Source: Ailanthus altissimus (Eukaryota; Streptophyta; Magnoliopsida; Sapindales; Simaroubaceae). Taken from it: a stretch of DNA of 64,000 bases. Positions 12,531-22,992 of the stretch are shown piece by piece. Under the pieces are notes generated by a model. That model did not search any database. It had not been told where the DNA came from and worked only from the letters and a program-made list of their open reading frames with translations. Positions within the stretch are counted from its first letter, which is position 1, and each line of letters opens with the position of its first letter. The position numbers and the translations under genes are program-made. The stretch is taken from the NCBI GenBank assembly GCA_946807835.1, contig OX327686.1, positions 18,972,001 to 19,036,000 on the forward strand, in the 5' to 3' direction.

Positions 12531-13380
12531 TATTAAAATAAGCCTCTTTCTACAAAAGTATAATCATAGCCGATTTACAAACAAAGTTGTTTTGATCTCC
12601 TTCTCTTTTGCATAGAAATTCACTTGTTTTCTTTCTTTAAAACTTCCTTTCCCTTTTCACTTTCTTTTTCTCTCCTTTTAGTTTGAGACTCTCTTGTTTT
12701 TGAACTCTCACTCTTTTTTTTTCATATCACTCTCCCCTTTTTAACTTCACTTGATTTGCATATACTTATCTTGGGGTTAAGGGTACAAGAGTGATTGGTT
12801 TTCCACCAAGTACAAAAGATTACCTATTGGTGTAACCAACATAAATTACATGCCTATCATACTGCATCTCACAAAATGTCATTTTTATACTTCCTAATTA
12901 AAAATGAAACAATCACTTGTTTATTTACTTTGACTTCTCCACAATTATTCAGCCATTATAGTTTATATGACCTAGGATGTTTCAAATTTATCAAATTCAA
13001 TTTTTCTACTAAACTAATGCTAGCCACATTAGTACAACTCCATTCGTCAATAATCATGTACATACGTTATCATTGACATGGCATCTAGTATGAAAATTTG
13101 TATCATGTTGTACCTTTTCAGCTTCTTTGATCTGTACACTAAGAGCTCTTCTTCTAACCAAAAGCTTTCTATTAACCAAATACTCAATATCAATTGTATC
13201 CTTTAAATGTGGTATGGGCTTATCATCATATTCACCTTTGGTTTCAATATCACTATCATCTTTCAATATCATCATTATTTTGTATGGGCATTAAGATGTA
13301 ATATGACCTAGTTCCTAGCACTTGAAGCATTTGATATCTCCATTTCTAGAAGGTTAGGAAGTAGATTTACCTTTATTTGG
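12531..13380 (-). pseudogene. Gypsy gag zinc knuckle to protease linker
   Basis: On the minus strand, 13300-13335 encodes a CCHC knuckle (CFKC ... GHITS ... CP) with an in-frame stop. It is followed by an acidic linker and the open segment 13054-13275 (VNRKLLVRRRALSVQIKEAE, FHTRCHVNDNVCT), which is the usual lead-in to the retroviral-type protease of plant gypsy elements. Just beyond, the frame breaks and the protease Asp motif cannot be read. 12531-13050 is decayed pol spacer. Confidence 0.7.
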
Positions 13381-14008
13381 TAAGCCTCCCACTTTGTTGT
13401 TTTTTGAGGTTACGCTTTCAGCTTAAAATTATTTTTTTCATCCTTTTTGCTCCAATTCAATTTCCATGTAAACAAGAACTCGAATTCTGTCTAATTCGTA
13501 TGGAACCTTTCATTTTCAATTATTACTCCACATTTATGATCATGTGTACCATGTCATCCAATTTAACATAATGTTGTAACTCCTCCATATTTGCAATATC
13601 ACTATTCAAACTAACTAAGAAACTAATCATAGTAGCTTTTCGGTCCTCCTCCACATTAGCTCGAATAATGACTATTTCCATCTCCTTGTAGTAATCTTCA
13701 ACACTTTTACACCCTTTAGTAAGGCTTTGTAACTTCTAAAATAAGCACTTATAGTAGTGAATCGGAAAGAATTGCTTCCTTAAAATAGCCTTCATCTCTT
13801 CCATGTCTCAATGGGTCTTTCACGATTCTGTCTCTTGCTCAAAACAAGTTTTTCCCACAAAATAATAGCATAGTCAGTAAATTCTATGGCAGCCAACTTT
13901 ACCTTTTTCAATTTGAAGTAGTTGTGACAATCAAATACCAACTTCATCTTTTTCTCACACTCTAAATATGCTTTAGGATCATTTTTTCCTTGAAAAAATG
14001 GAATCTTC
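13381..14008 (-). pseudogene. Gypsy gag fragment (part 1)
   Basis: Minus-strand translation gives a recognisable Retrotrans_gag stretch broken by stops: IPFFQGKNDPKAYLE, VFDCHNYFKL, KKVKLAAIEFTDYAI, RPIETWEEMKAILR, KLQSLTKGCKSVEDYYKEME. It continues toward the zinc knuckle at lower coordinates. LTR D1 was inserted at its upstream end, at 14009. Confidence 0.78.
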
Positions 14009-16435
14009 TGTTGGGGATCTCGAGTGTGTGATATACAAGTGTATACGTAATTTCAAAAATTACAACATATAACGGAAGCATGTTACAAATACACCCAATT
14101 TAACAAATTGAACATATATATCACATATATATGCAAGTATAACAATTATACCATATAAACATGATGAACAATATTGTATTATAACATAATGTAAAATAAC
14201 TCACCTAATGAAGGTAGCTTTACAAAATTCTTCAAGTCTTCCAACAATCCATGTCTAGAGCTCACCTTGAAGTATTTGTTGAACAATTCTAGTCCATAAC
14301 TTTTGGTAGGATTAAGGAGCTAGAATGGTAGCTTAATCTTAGAATTTTCAGCAACTTATATTCAAACTCTTTTGAATACAATTTTGTTTCTTAAATGGAG
14401 ATGGTAAATATTTTCTATACAACTCTTGTATTATCTAGAAATATTTAACATACAACTCTTGTATATTAATCTTAGAAACAATTTCTACATGAGATTAATT
14501 ATGGTGAACAACTCTTGTCATAATTATTAATCTCTTTCTCCATTTGTTTTTGTTCATTATAATCCATCCATGAGAGAAGAAGATGAAGAGAAGTTCTACA
14601 ATTTTCCACACTTGAAAAATGGACAAAAATCAAAATTCTCTCTTACCTCATTTTCTCTTCCTTTGCCAAATTCTTCACAAGAATTGAATCAATGATTCAA
14701 TTGTTTTGCAAATCAATTTTGTTATTCAACATTTTGATTAAACAAAATTAAGCGCTCCACCAATTTTATTGTTGGTCTCCCACTTAGAATTAATTTAACC
14801 AAGCACTAGAATAATGGCCATCAAAATTAATTTTTACCTAACAAATATAATTACTATAATTATAATTGGTAAATAAATGGCCAACATTTAGGTCCCTCAT
14901 TGTATTAAAATACAATGCCATGATCTATATATGTTATAATATTATCTAATAATATAATAATAATATATAATTTAATTATTCAAAATAATTTTGAATAATT
15001 ACTTTTTACCTTACTAATTTTTTACTACCAAGGGTAAATGGTAAAAAGATAAAATTAAATCATAGAACAAATTTTACCACTTGTCAATATTCTATTAATT
15101 AACAACTCTTGTTAATTAATTGAGTGATTTACTTAACAATTAAGTCTTGACAAATGTACATCCCGAGGGATCCATAACTAATTAGTCTATTTTGCTGAAA
15201 TTTATTAGATCGAACTATTCAATCCAATCCGCTACCCCAGTGCTCAACGAGTACACTTCATATTGTGAGACTCTCTAGGTCCGCACCTAATTTGTCATAT
15301 GGAGCTCCTCCATACATCCGTGAACAATGTCCCACACACACGTTACGGATATTACAAATTAGCGCGTTAGACCATGCAAGTTAAGGTTATTGCATATTCG
15401 TATAATCCTTCTATCATTTATATCCTTGAAGAGCAGAGATATAGATCATCATCGTTAAATCTCTTATTTGCTCAATCATGAACTTATCTCCAGATTTATA
15501 TTTCATTAAACAATATCCACAAACACTTTGGTGATATCGTTTATTGTGATATTGTTTATTCCTTCGGAATATCTTTTCTAAGGTATATGCTTGTGGCCAT
15601 AAGTCTTTCTGAAATACAATCTCGGAGCATTAGGATATACAACCCACTCATATGAGCTGACAGATCCCATATCTATGCACACCGAACTCCATGAGCATCG
15701 GACCATACCCAGCGACACCTAGTGGTCAGACCATGAAAGGTTTCTGACATGTGTAAAACTAAAGCATGGTGGATCACTTACAAGCCCATCGTGGCGCTCA
15801 GGTTAAAGGACCACAAATACTACTCAACTTGAAAGACCTTTAATTGACGGCATTATGAGATGTCTATTAGATGTCTTCGTAAGTCTGTTCAATATCCAGT
15901 CCTTACCGAATACCTACATCTCTATACGAGCTTCCTACTAAGCTCATGGTTTGCTAAGACTAACCATCTGGACCATCCAGACATAGACATATACTAATCT
16001 ATATTAATGGGTTCCACCAATAGACCCGCGTCGATGAAATTAGATCAGGAACATTATGTTTGAGAGCATACTTGCATAATGATATTTCTAGCACCATCTG
16101 CAACTCCTTATAGCTATGTCATTACTAATATATTCTCAGGTCATTGTCCCATTTCAGACAAGACTCTAACTCTTTAGATTTCACTAACTCTTATAAACTT
16201 ACTAACTCTTAGTACTACTAACTCTTAGTGTTTATAACTATTAGCGTTGCTAACTCTTAGCCCTAGTTTAAACTCTTTTAAACCAGATCAGATCATACAA
16301 TGTCTGAAATGTTACAAGCATCTTACCATTTAATAATAAATAATATTAATGATTTTATTAGAAATAATAATTGTATAAATACTATCACTATATATTTATA
16401 CATTATGGGATGGCACGTAAGCACAAATCCCAACC
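14009..16435 (-). mobile_element. Copia-type solo LTR 'D1' (TSD TCTTC)
   Basis: A 2.43-kb LTR starting TGTTGGGGATC and ending AAATCCCAACC (final A changed to C). It is flanked by TCTTC at 14004-14008 and 16436-16440. It aligns along its length with 18701-21124. Antisense orientation follows from the family-A copia elements, where the equivalent LTR start (GTGCTTACATGCC-like) follows the pol tail. It carries the conserved hairpin near 15966-15982. Confidence 0.92.
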
Positions 16436-17418
16436 TCTTCATCTTAATGCTTCCCAAGTTATTATAAACCCTATCTCTATATCTAACTTCTCTATCTCTA
16501 TTCCAATGCCCAAATCTACTTAAGTGAATTCTTTTCTCTTAGTCATAAATTAGGAGCTCTAGATGGCTACCCTCTCTGTGAACTAAATTCAACTTTAAAT
16601 ATTCTTTCATTCAACTCATTGAACCTTAATTTCATTTGATTAAATTTTTTTTCTAAAGACTTAAAAAAGAGTTTGAAATCCATCTTTTCTTAAGTATCAC
16701 CCGATGAGCCTTTACCATTTTCTTATGACATGTTTAATAACTTGTAATCAAAGTTAGAAAACCTCACATACAATCTCTTACATGTTTCTCTCAATATAGA
16801 TAGCACTTACACTCTTGTTTACTCAAATGTGGCTTTTACTTTCTTATGAGCTCATACTCTCTTGCCTTTGTCTACTATTTAGTCTTCTCTTATTTCTTTA
16901 ATAAACTTAATGAACTTAATCAAAATTACCTTGTAACAATCCAAACTCAATAAACTAGAATACTAAGAATGAGAATAGATTAAACGCAAAGGATAAATAA
17001 TAGGTAGAATTTAAAAAGAAAAGACAACAAAAGGAAATATGAATTTTGATGTAATTAGAGTTATTGTCTTGTTTTAGGCCGAATTGCACAAAATAGGCAT
17101 TCAACTAATTTATATTTCTATACTCTTTTTTATTTTATTTTTTGAATTCAGAATTTAGAATAGCAACTTCAAATCAATTAGATATGAATTTTTTTATATT
17201 TCCTTTTTTTTAGTTTTCTATCTTTTTTTTTTACTTTTATGTAATGATATATAATAGAACTTGAATGAATTTGGGTAAGAAATAGATAAAAGTTGTAGAC
17301 AAGAAGAAATAAAGATGATAAACTGTGGATTTTGAGGGACTAAAACAAAGGGTGCATATTTAAAGAAAATAACACATAATGAAAATAAAGAATAGATCAA
17401 ATCTGATTTAGAACTTAA
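16436..17418 (-). pseudogene. Gypsy gag N-terminus and leader (decayed)
   Basis: Continuation of the antisense gypsy element upstream of the nested LTR. It holds broken gag N-terminal sequence and untranslated leader between gag and the primer-binding site. No frame is long enough to translate with confidence. Confidence 0.5.
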
Positions 17419-17430
17419 GCTCTGATACCA
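17419..17430 (-). promoter_or_regulatory. Primer-binding site, initiator tRNA-Met type
   Basis: The minus strand reads TGGTATCAGAGC, the exact complement of the 3' end of plant initiator tRNA-Met. It lies five bases from the LTR end at 17436. It fixes the element's orientation and the internal edge of the 5' LTR. Confidence 0.92.
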
Positions 17431-17435
17431 AATGA

Positions 17436-18197
17436 TGTGAACCTTACAAAGAAAAGTGAGGTCCAATGGTCAATGAGGTTCTTTGTCAAGGATTATTCTA
17501 ATTTAGATTCACAACATAAACAAAAATAACGACCTTGACCCATTATTTATAAAAAGATATAAACCAAATGTATAAGAAATTAGGGTAGATGCCAAACCTA
17601 AGAAAGATGACAAAGATTGTGAGTGATAAGTCAAGGATGAATGCTACAAGATGTAATCTTGATAAGTTCTAAAAGGTTTTTTGAAGAACTAAGAGAAAAC
17701 ACTTACTATTATTAATGTTAAAACTCTTACATAGCCTTATATAGCCAAATTTACCAAGAGTACAAAAGGAAAACATTAATCAAATCCTACGTTATAGTAG
17801 GAATTAAGTACAAAAGGAGGAAATAAACAACAAGCATATTAAGAAGACAAATAATCATGTATCCATGTTTCTAAATATGACCTAAGAATTAAAAAAATGA
17901 AATAAAGATTCTACACATAAATAGTAACACTAGATATTTCTTCCTAAATTGATATATGTCTTATTTTGTTCTTCATGTAACTTTAGATTACTCAAAAAAA
18001 CTTGAATAACATTGACAAGGCATTAATCATCTTTAACACTCAATTCAGTCAGATTAGTGTCTTGAATAAAGCATGAATTTGAGATGTGCTTAATTAGCCC
18101 ATTTAATGTTTCCTTCATTTTGTTGGTTCTTGCCTTTATCAATAGACCCCTATAGTTGCTAAACGAATCTTGTGATGCTTTGAAAACATGATTCACA
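17436..18197 (-). repeat. 5' LTR of the antisense gypsy element
   Basis: Pairs with 10874-11617. It has extra blocks (about 17570-17640) absent from the 3' LTR. The outer end was set at ATTCACA (18197) by matching it to the 3' LTR edge beside the purine tract; it is uncertain by about 10 bases. Confidence 0.78.
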
Positions 18198-18700
18198 TTA
18201 CTTTATGTGGCCTTGGTGAAGGCTTATGCAGCCTTGATGAGGACTTATGGTGGTTTTTATGAGGAAGCTTAGGTGTGTTAATGGTGAGCACCTTTATTAA
18301 TCGATCAAGACCTAGGTTTCAATCCCTGTCATAGGTGGGCTTAGGATACTTGATATTATCCCAGAGCTGGTGGGCTTGGGCCTCTGTGAATGGTGTTATC
18401 CTCACCCTAGTTGGCTTAAGATGCCTTTTTTATTATCTTGGCCTCGGTGGGCTCGAGTATTTGTGCATATTGTTATCTCTACCTAGTAGGCTTAGGTATT
18501 CTTTAATGAAATCCCTGTCATAGATGGGCTTGGGTGTTTATTGAAGTTATCCCTACCCCAGGCGGGCTCAGGTGCATATCAAAATTATCACTACCCTAGG
18601 CAGGCTCAGGTCTTTATAAATGCAATCTCTACCATAGGATAGCTTGGTTGCTTATTCAAATTATCCAAACCTTAGGCATGCTCAAGTCTTTATAAATGCA
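18198..18700. repeat. Degenerate minisatellite array, left part (about 10 units)
   Basis: Units of roughly 35-55 bp repeat the core CCTAGGCAGGCTCAGG, with variants such as CCCAGGCGGGCTCAGG (about 18555) and CCCTAGGCAGGCTCAGG (about 18592). They alternate with TTTATAAATGCAATCTCTAC or GCTTATTCAAATTATCC spacers. The array resumes at 21125 beyond solo LTR D2, whose TSD ATGCA is part of the unit. A 62-codon frame at 18335 is only a translation of the repeats. Confidence 0.82.
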
Positions 18701-21124
18701 TGTTGGGAATCGAGTGTATGACATACGAGTGTATACATAATTTCAAAAATTACTATATGTAGAGGAAGCATGTTAATATATACACCAAATTTAACAAATT
18801 TAACATATATATCATATATATACATAAGTATAACTATTATACAAATTTATACATGATGAACAATTGTATTAAATCATTATGTAAAATACTTACCTAATGA
18901 AGGTAGTTTTACAAAATCTTCAAGTCTTCCACCAATCCATGTGAAGAGCTTACCTTGAAGTGTATTGTTGAACAATTTTAGTCTATAACGGTTTGATGGG
19001 ATTATGGATCTAGAATGGTAGCTTTAGAATTTCCAACAACTTGTATTCAAACTCTTTGAATAGAAATATTAGTTTCATAAATATGAATGTGGGTTAGCCA
19101 TCCATGGAAGGAGAGAAAGATGGAGTTTTATTTTGTTCTTGTTAGTAACAATTTACTAACACAACAAGAATCATGTTTCTCTTTTGTCATTCACCAATTT
19201 TAAGCATGTAGAATAAGAAAAACAAAATCAACTTCACTTCTATTCTTTCAACTCCTTGAAAGGAAAAATAAAGACCAAACTTACCTCTCTCTCTTTTTCA
19301 TGGCCGAATCATTCATATTGCAAGAATGAATATGCCTTCATTTTTTGTTATAATAAATTAATCAAAATTTATTAATAAGTGCTCCACACAATAATAATGA
19401 TGAATACCCATTATTACTATAGTGGTTGAAACACTTGATTACACTTCAGGTGCTCTACCCACCTCTTGAAAAGCATGGCCGGATGTAACCCTTGCAAAAT
19501 GAATGAAAAAACAATATATTTCAATTTAATCAAATGAATAAAAAATTCATATGATGGCCAACATGAATGCCACTTGATTTATTATGTCTCCACCATTCAT
19601 AATGGTTAAATATTTAATTCCATTAAACAAATATTAATGTAACTAAATGATAATATTATAAAATAAATCAAAAACTATTTTTGCATTATTTTATTAATAT
19701 ATCATGATACAAAATGAAGGGCTTAGATTTTGCCATTTGTCACTATCTTATTGGTTAACAACTCTTGTTAACTAATTAAATGATGTACTTAACAATTAAG
19801 CCTTGACAAATGCACATCCCAAGGGATCTTGAAATAATCGTTCTATTTTGCTAAAATTTATCAGATCAAATTATTCAATCCAATCTGCTATCCTAGTGCG
19901 CAATGAGTACACTTCATATTGTGAGACTCTCTAGGTCTACACCTGATTTGTCATATGGAGCTCCTCTATACATCCGTGAACGATGTCTCACACATACGTT
20001 ACGGATATTACAAATTAGCATGTTAGACCATGTAAGTTGAGGTTATTGCATATTCCTATAATCCTTCCATCAATTTATATTCTTAAAGAGTAGAGATATA
20101 GATTATCACTGTCAAATCTCTATTTGCTCAACCATGAACTTATCTCTAGATTTATATTTCATTAAACAATATCCACAAATATTTTTGTGATATTGTTTAT
20201 TCCTTCGGTATATATTTTTTTAGGTTTATACTTGTGGCCACAAGACTTTCTGAAATACAATCTCGGAGCATCAGGATATACAACCCACTCATATGAGCTG
20301 ATGGATTCCATATCTACGCACATCAGACTCCATGAGCATCAAACCATACCCAGCGACACCCAGCGGTCAGAACATAAAAGGTTTCTAACATGTGTAAAAC
20401 CAAAGCATAGTGGATCACTCATAAGCCTATCATGGCTCTCAGGTCAAAAGACCACAAATACCATTCAACTCGGAAGACCTTCCATTGACGGCTTTATGAG
20501 ATGTATATTAGAGGTTCTCGTGAGTGTGTTCAATATCCAGTCCTGACTGAATACGTGCATCTCTATACGAGCTTCCCTCTAAGCTCATGGTTTGCTAAGA
20601 TTAACCATTTGGACCATCCAGATATAGACATACACTAATCTATATTAATGGGTTCCACCGATAAACCTGCATCGGTGAAATTAGATCAGGAACATTATGT
20701 TTGAGAACATACGAACATTATGTTTGAGAACATACTTACATAATGACATTTGCTAGCATTATCTGTAACTTTTTACAGCTATGTCATTACTAATATATTC
20801 TTAGGTCATTGTCCCATTTCAGACAAGGCTTTAACTTCTTAGATTTTGCTAACTATATGAACCTACTAACTCTTAACTTCACAACTCTTAGCACTACTAA
20901 CTCTTCGTACTTCTAACTATTAGCGTTGCTAACTTTTAGCACTGATCTAAACTTCTTTAGATTTGATCTGAACTCCTTCAAATCATACAATGTCTGAAAC
21001 GTTACAAGCACTTACCATTTAATAATAAATAATATTAACAATTTTATTAGAAATGATAATTGTATAAATACTATCATTATATATTCATACATAATGGGAT
21101 GGCATGTAAGCACAAATCCCAACA
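18701..21124 (-). mobile_element. Copia-type solo LTR 'D2' (TSD ATGCA)
   Basis: A 2.42-kb sister copy of D1, from TGTTGGGAATCG to AAATCCCAACA. It is flanked by a perfect ATGCA repeat at 18696-18700 and 21125-21129. It carries a short internal duplication near 20690-20735 (ACATTATGTTTGAGAACATA twice). The 119-codon frame at 20187 is within the LTR and has no domain. Confidence 0.93.
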
Positions 21125-21760
21125 ATGCAATCTCTACATTGGGTAGGCTCGGGTGCTTATTAAAATTATCCTTGCTTTAGGCGGGCTCGAGTCTTTATTA
21201 ATGAAATATTTGCCTTGGATGGGCTCAAGATTTATATAATATAAACTTTTCCTTACTCAGGATTTGTGTCGATGTAGAATTCTATTTTTAATCTGGGCAG
21301 GCTTAGATTCATGTTGATGTAAATGTTTTTCCCTAATTGAGATTCGTGTTGATGTAAAAATCCCATTCTTGCCTTAGGCAAGCTTGGGATTCATGTTGAT
21401 TTAGAACACTTTTCCCTTCTTAGGATTCATGTTAATGTAGAAATTCATCCCTACCTAGGTAGGCTCAGAGGTTTATGTTGATTTATAAAAATTTCATCCC
21501 TGCCCTAGGTGAGCTCATAATTCATATTGATTTATAAAAATTCCATCCCTGCCCTAGGCATGCTTAGGATTCATGTTAATTTATAAAAATTCCAACTCTG
21601 CCCTAGGCAGGCTTAAAATTTATGTCAATATAGAAACTCTACCTCTACTTTAGGCGAGCTTGGGATTCAAGTTGATTTGTAGAAACTCCATCCTTGCCTT
21701 GGGCAGGCTCGAGTCTTTATAAATGCAATCTCTACCCTAGGTGGGCTTAGGTTGCCTTCG
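21125..21760. repeat. Degenerate minisatellite array, right part (about 15 units)
   Basis: Continuation of the array at 18198-18700. Best-preserved units (21480-21660) are about 55-60 bp and alternate CTGCCCTAGGCAGGCT-like cores with ATTCATGTTGATTTATAAAA spacers. The core CTGCC-CTA-GGCAG is a small palindrome with a 3-nt centre. Units differ by many substitutions, so the array is old. I do not recognise the family. Confidence 0.82.
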
Positions 21761-21928
21761 GCTATTACCTTGTTTGTATTGCTCCTAATGTCGAGTGGAG
21801 ATCCTAAGCATATAATAAAAAAACATCTAGATAATAACTAATCGTTAGCAAAAAACAATGTCGGCCTTAGGGAGGGCTTATGTGGTCAGCCTTAGTGAGA
21901 TCTTAAGTGTTCGGCCTTGGAGGGGACT
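21761..21928. other. Unassigned spacer with CGGCCTTGG motifs
   Basis: Contains repeated CGGCCTTAG/CGGCCTTGG...GACTT motifs similar to 18205-18270, so it is probably the outer fringe of the minisatellite region. No gene. Confidence 0.4.
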
Positions 21929-22992
21929 TGACAGGACTCGACCCGAGACCCTCTACTATAGATCCCAGCGGCCCTGCCGGGTACCCCGATGGAAGTTCCT
22001 CCGAACCTAACTGGGTAAGTTAAGAAATTCCGCGAGGCGAACCCCTTTTAATTCTTGTTACTACTAAGAAGATTTAGTAATATATATGAAAACGACATCT
22101 TAGTTTTAAAAAAAAAACGCACAGAGTTTCCCATGTTTTTCAGAAAATCTATATAAACCTACAAAGAAATTTCACTTCTAATTCGAACAGGTCTCAATTC
22201 TACCAATTCGGACCTCCGGTCCTTTTCAAATCAAATCCAACACAACTCAATTATTTCGTGTAAATCACAAAATAAGCATAATCATAAAAAGTAAATACGA
22301 TCATCATAAACTGGAAATCTCTTCTTGTTGATTCAACACATACTTACAAATATACATGCCTACAACTATTATGCATAAAGTAAAGAGTGCTATTAGCACA
22401 TTTACATGTACAAAAATTATCTTTGGATTCGGCCCACTACTCGGCGATAGGAGAATCAGTAGCTTGCGTTCCTAGACCTGTACCTGGGAAAGGGGTTTAA
22501 AATATAAAACATAAAACGAGTAAGCTAAAGGAGCTCAGTGAGTGTAAATGAGAATTCAATTACAAGAATATTATACAAAGATAGCAATTTCTAAAGTACA
22601 TGCAGAAATTATGCTTCTAAAACGGATGTAAAATTGTAAAACGGTTTCTAATATCATATGCTAATGAAATCTTGCCGAGCGGGTTTTATCTACATCTTTG
22701 GAAAACTATATTCAGAATCTGTATAACATAATAACTGCTGTATGCATATAAATGCATAAATGCTATCGGTAAATCGAAAACTAGTAAAATCCTCGCTCGG
22801 CCATTTTCTTTCTAAACTGTACCAATGGTAACCCTAAAGCTCTATACCCACGCAGCGACTCAACTAGCACCGCATACGTGAGTAGGTCACGGGCACCTCA
22901 ACTAGCAGCACCCACAGTGACATCTCAAGACATCTCACTGGCTACGCAGCGGAATCATACATCGCATGCATATAGCGAGATAATATCCCGTA
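21929..22992 (-). mobile_element. Antisense Tekay/Del-like LTR fragment, left arm
   Basis: Starts TGACAGGACTCGACCC and is the reverse complement of 24698-25751 of the neighbouring plus-strand LTR. It breaks off exactly where the plus-strand element begins (22993). With 27976-28224 it represents the pre-existing antisense LTR into which that element inserted; the middle 1.45 kb of the target LTR is missing. Confidence 0.85.

Larger units (their letters stand above)
10874..18197 (-). mobile_element. Antisense Ty3/gypsy (chromovirus-type) retrotransposon, inactivated, with nested LTR
   Basis: A minus-strand element with both LTRs (10874-11617 and 17436-18197), a polypurine tract, gag, protease linker, RT and integrase remnants, and an initiator-tRNA-Met primer-binding site. 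All coding segments carry stops and frameshifts. A 2.4-kb copia-type solo LTR (14009-16435) sits in gag. Without it the element would be about 4.9 kb. The flanking bases do not form a clear TSD. The gag-RT wording (EFTDYAI, GLPPIKGIKHQIDF) is chromovirus-like, but the lineage is not resolved. Confidence 0.85.

Noticed and set aside
18335..18523. 62-codon frame rich in Gly/Leu/Trp
   Set aside because: Is a translation of the minisatellite units.
20187..20546. 119-codon open frame
   Set aside because: Falls entirely inside solo LTR D2; the homologous part of D1 does not keep the frame open.
18198..21760. Possible CRISPR-like array
   Set aside because: Repeats are degenerate, spacers are themselves repeated, and the DNA is clearly plant nuclear.
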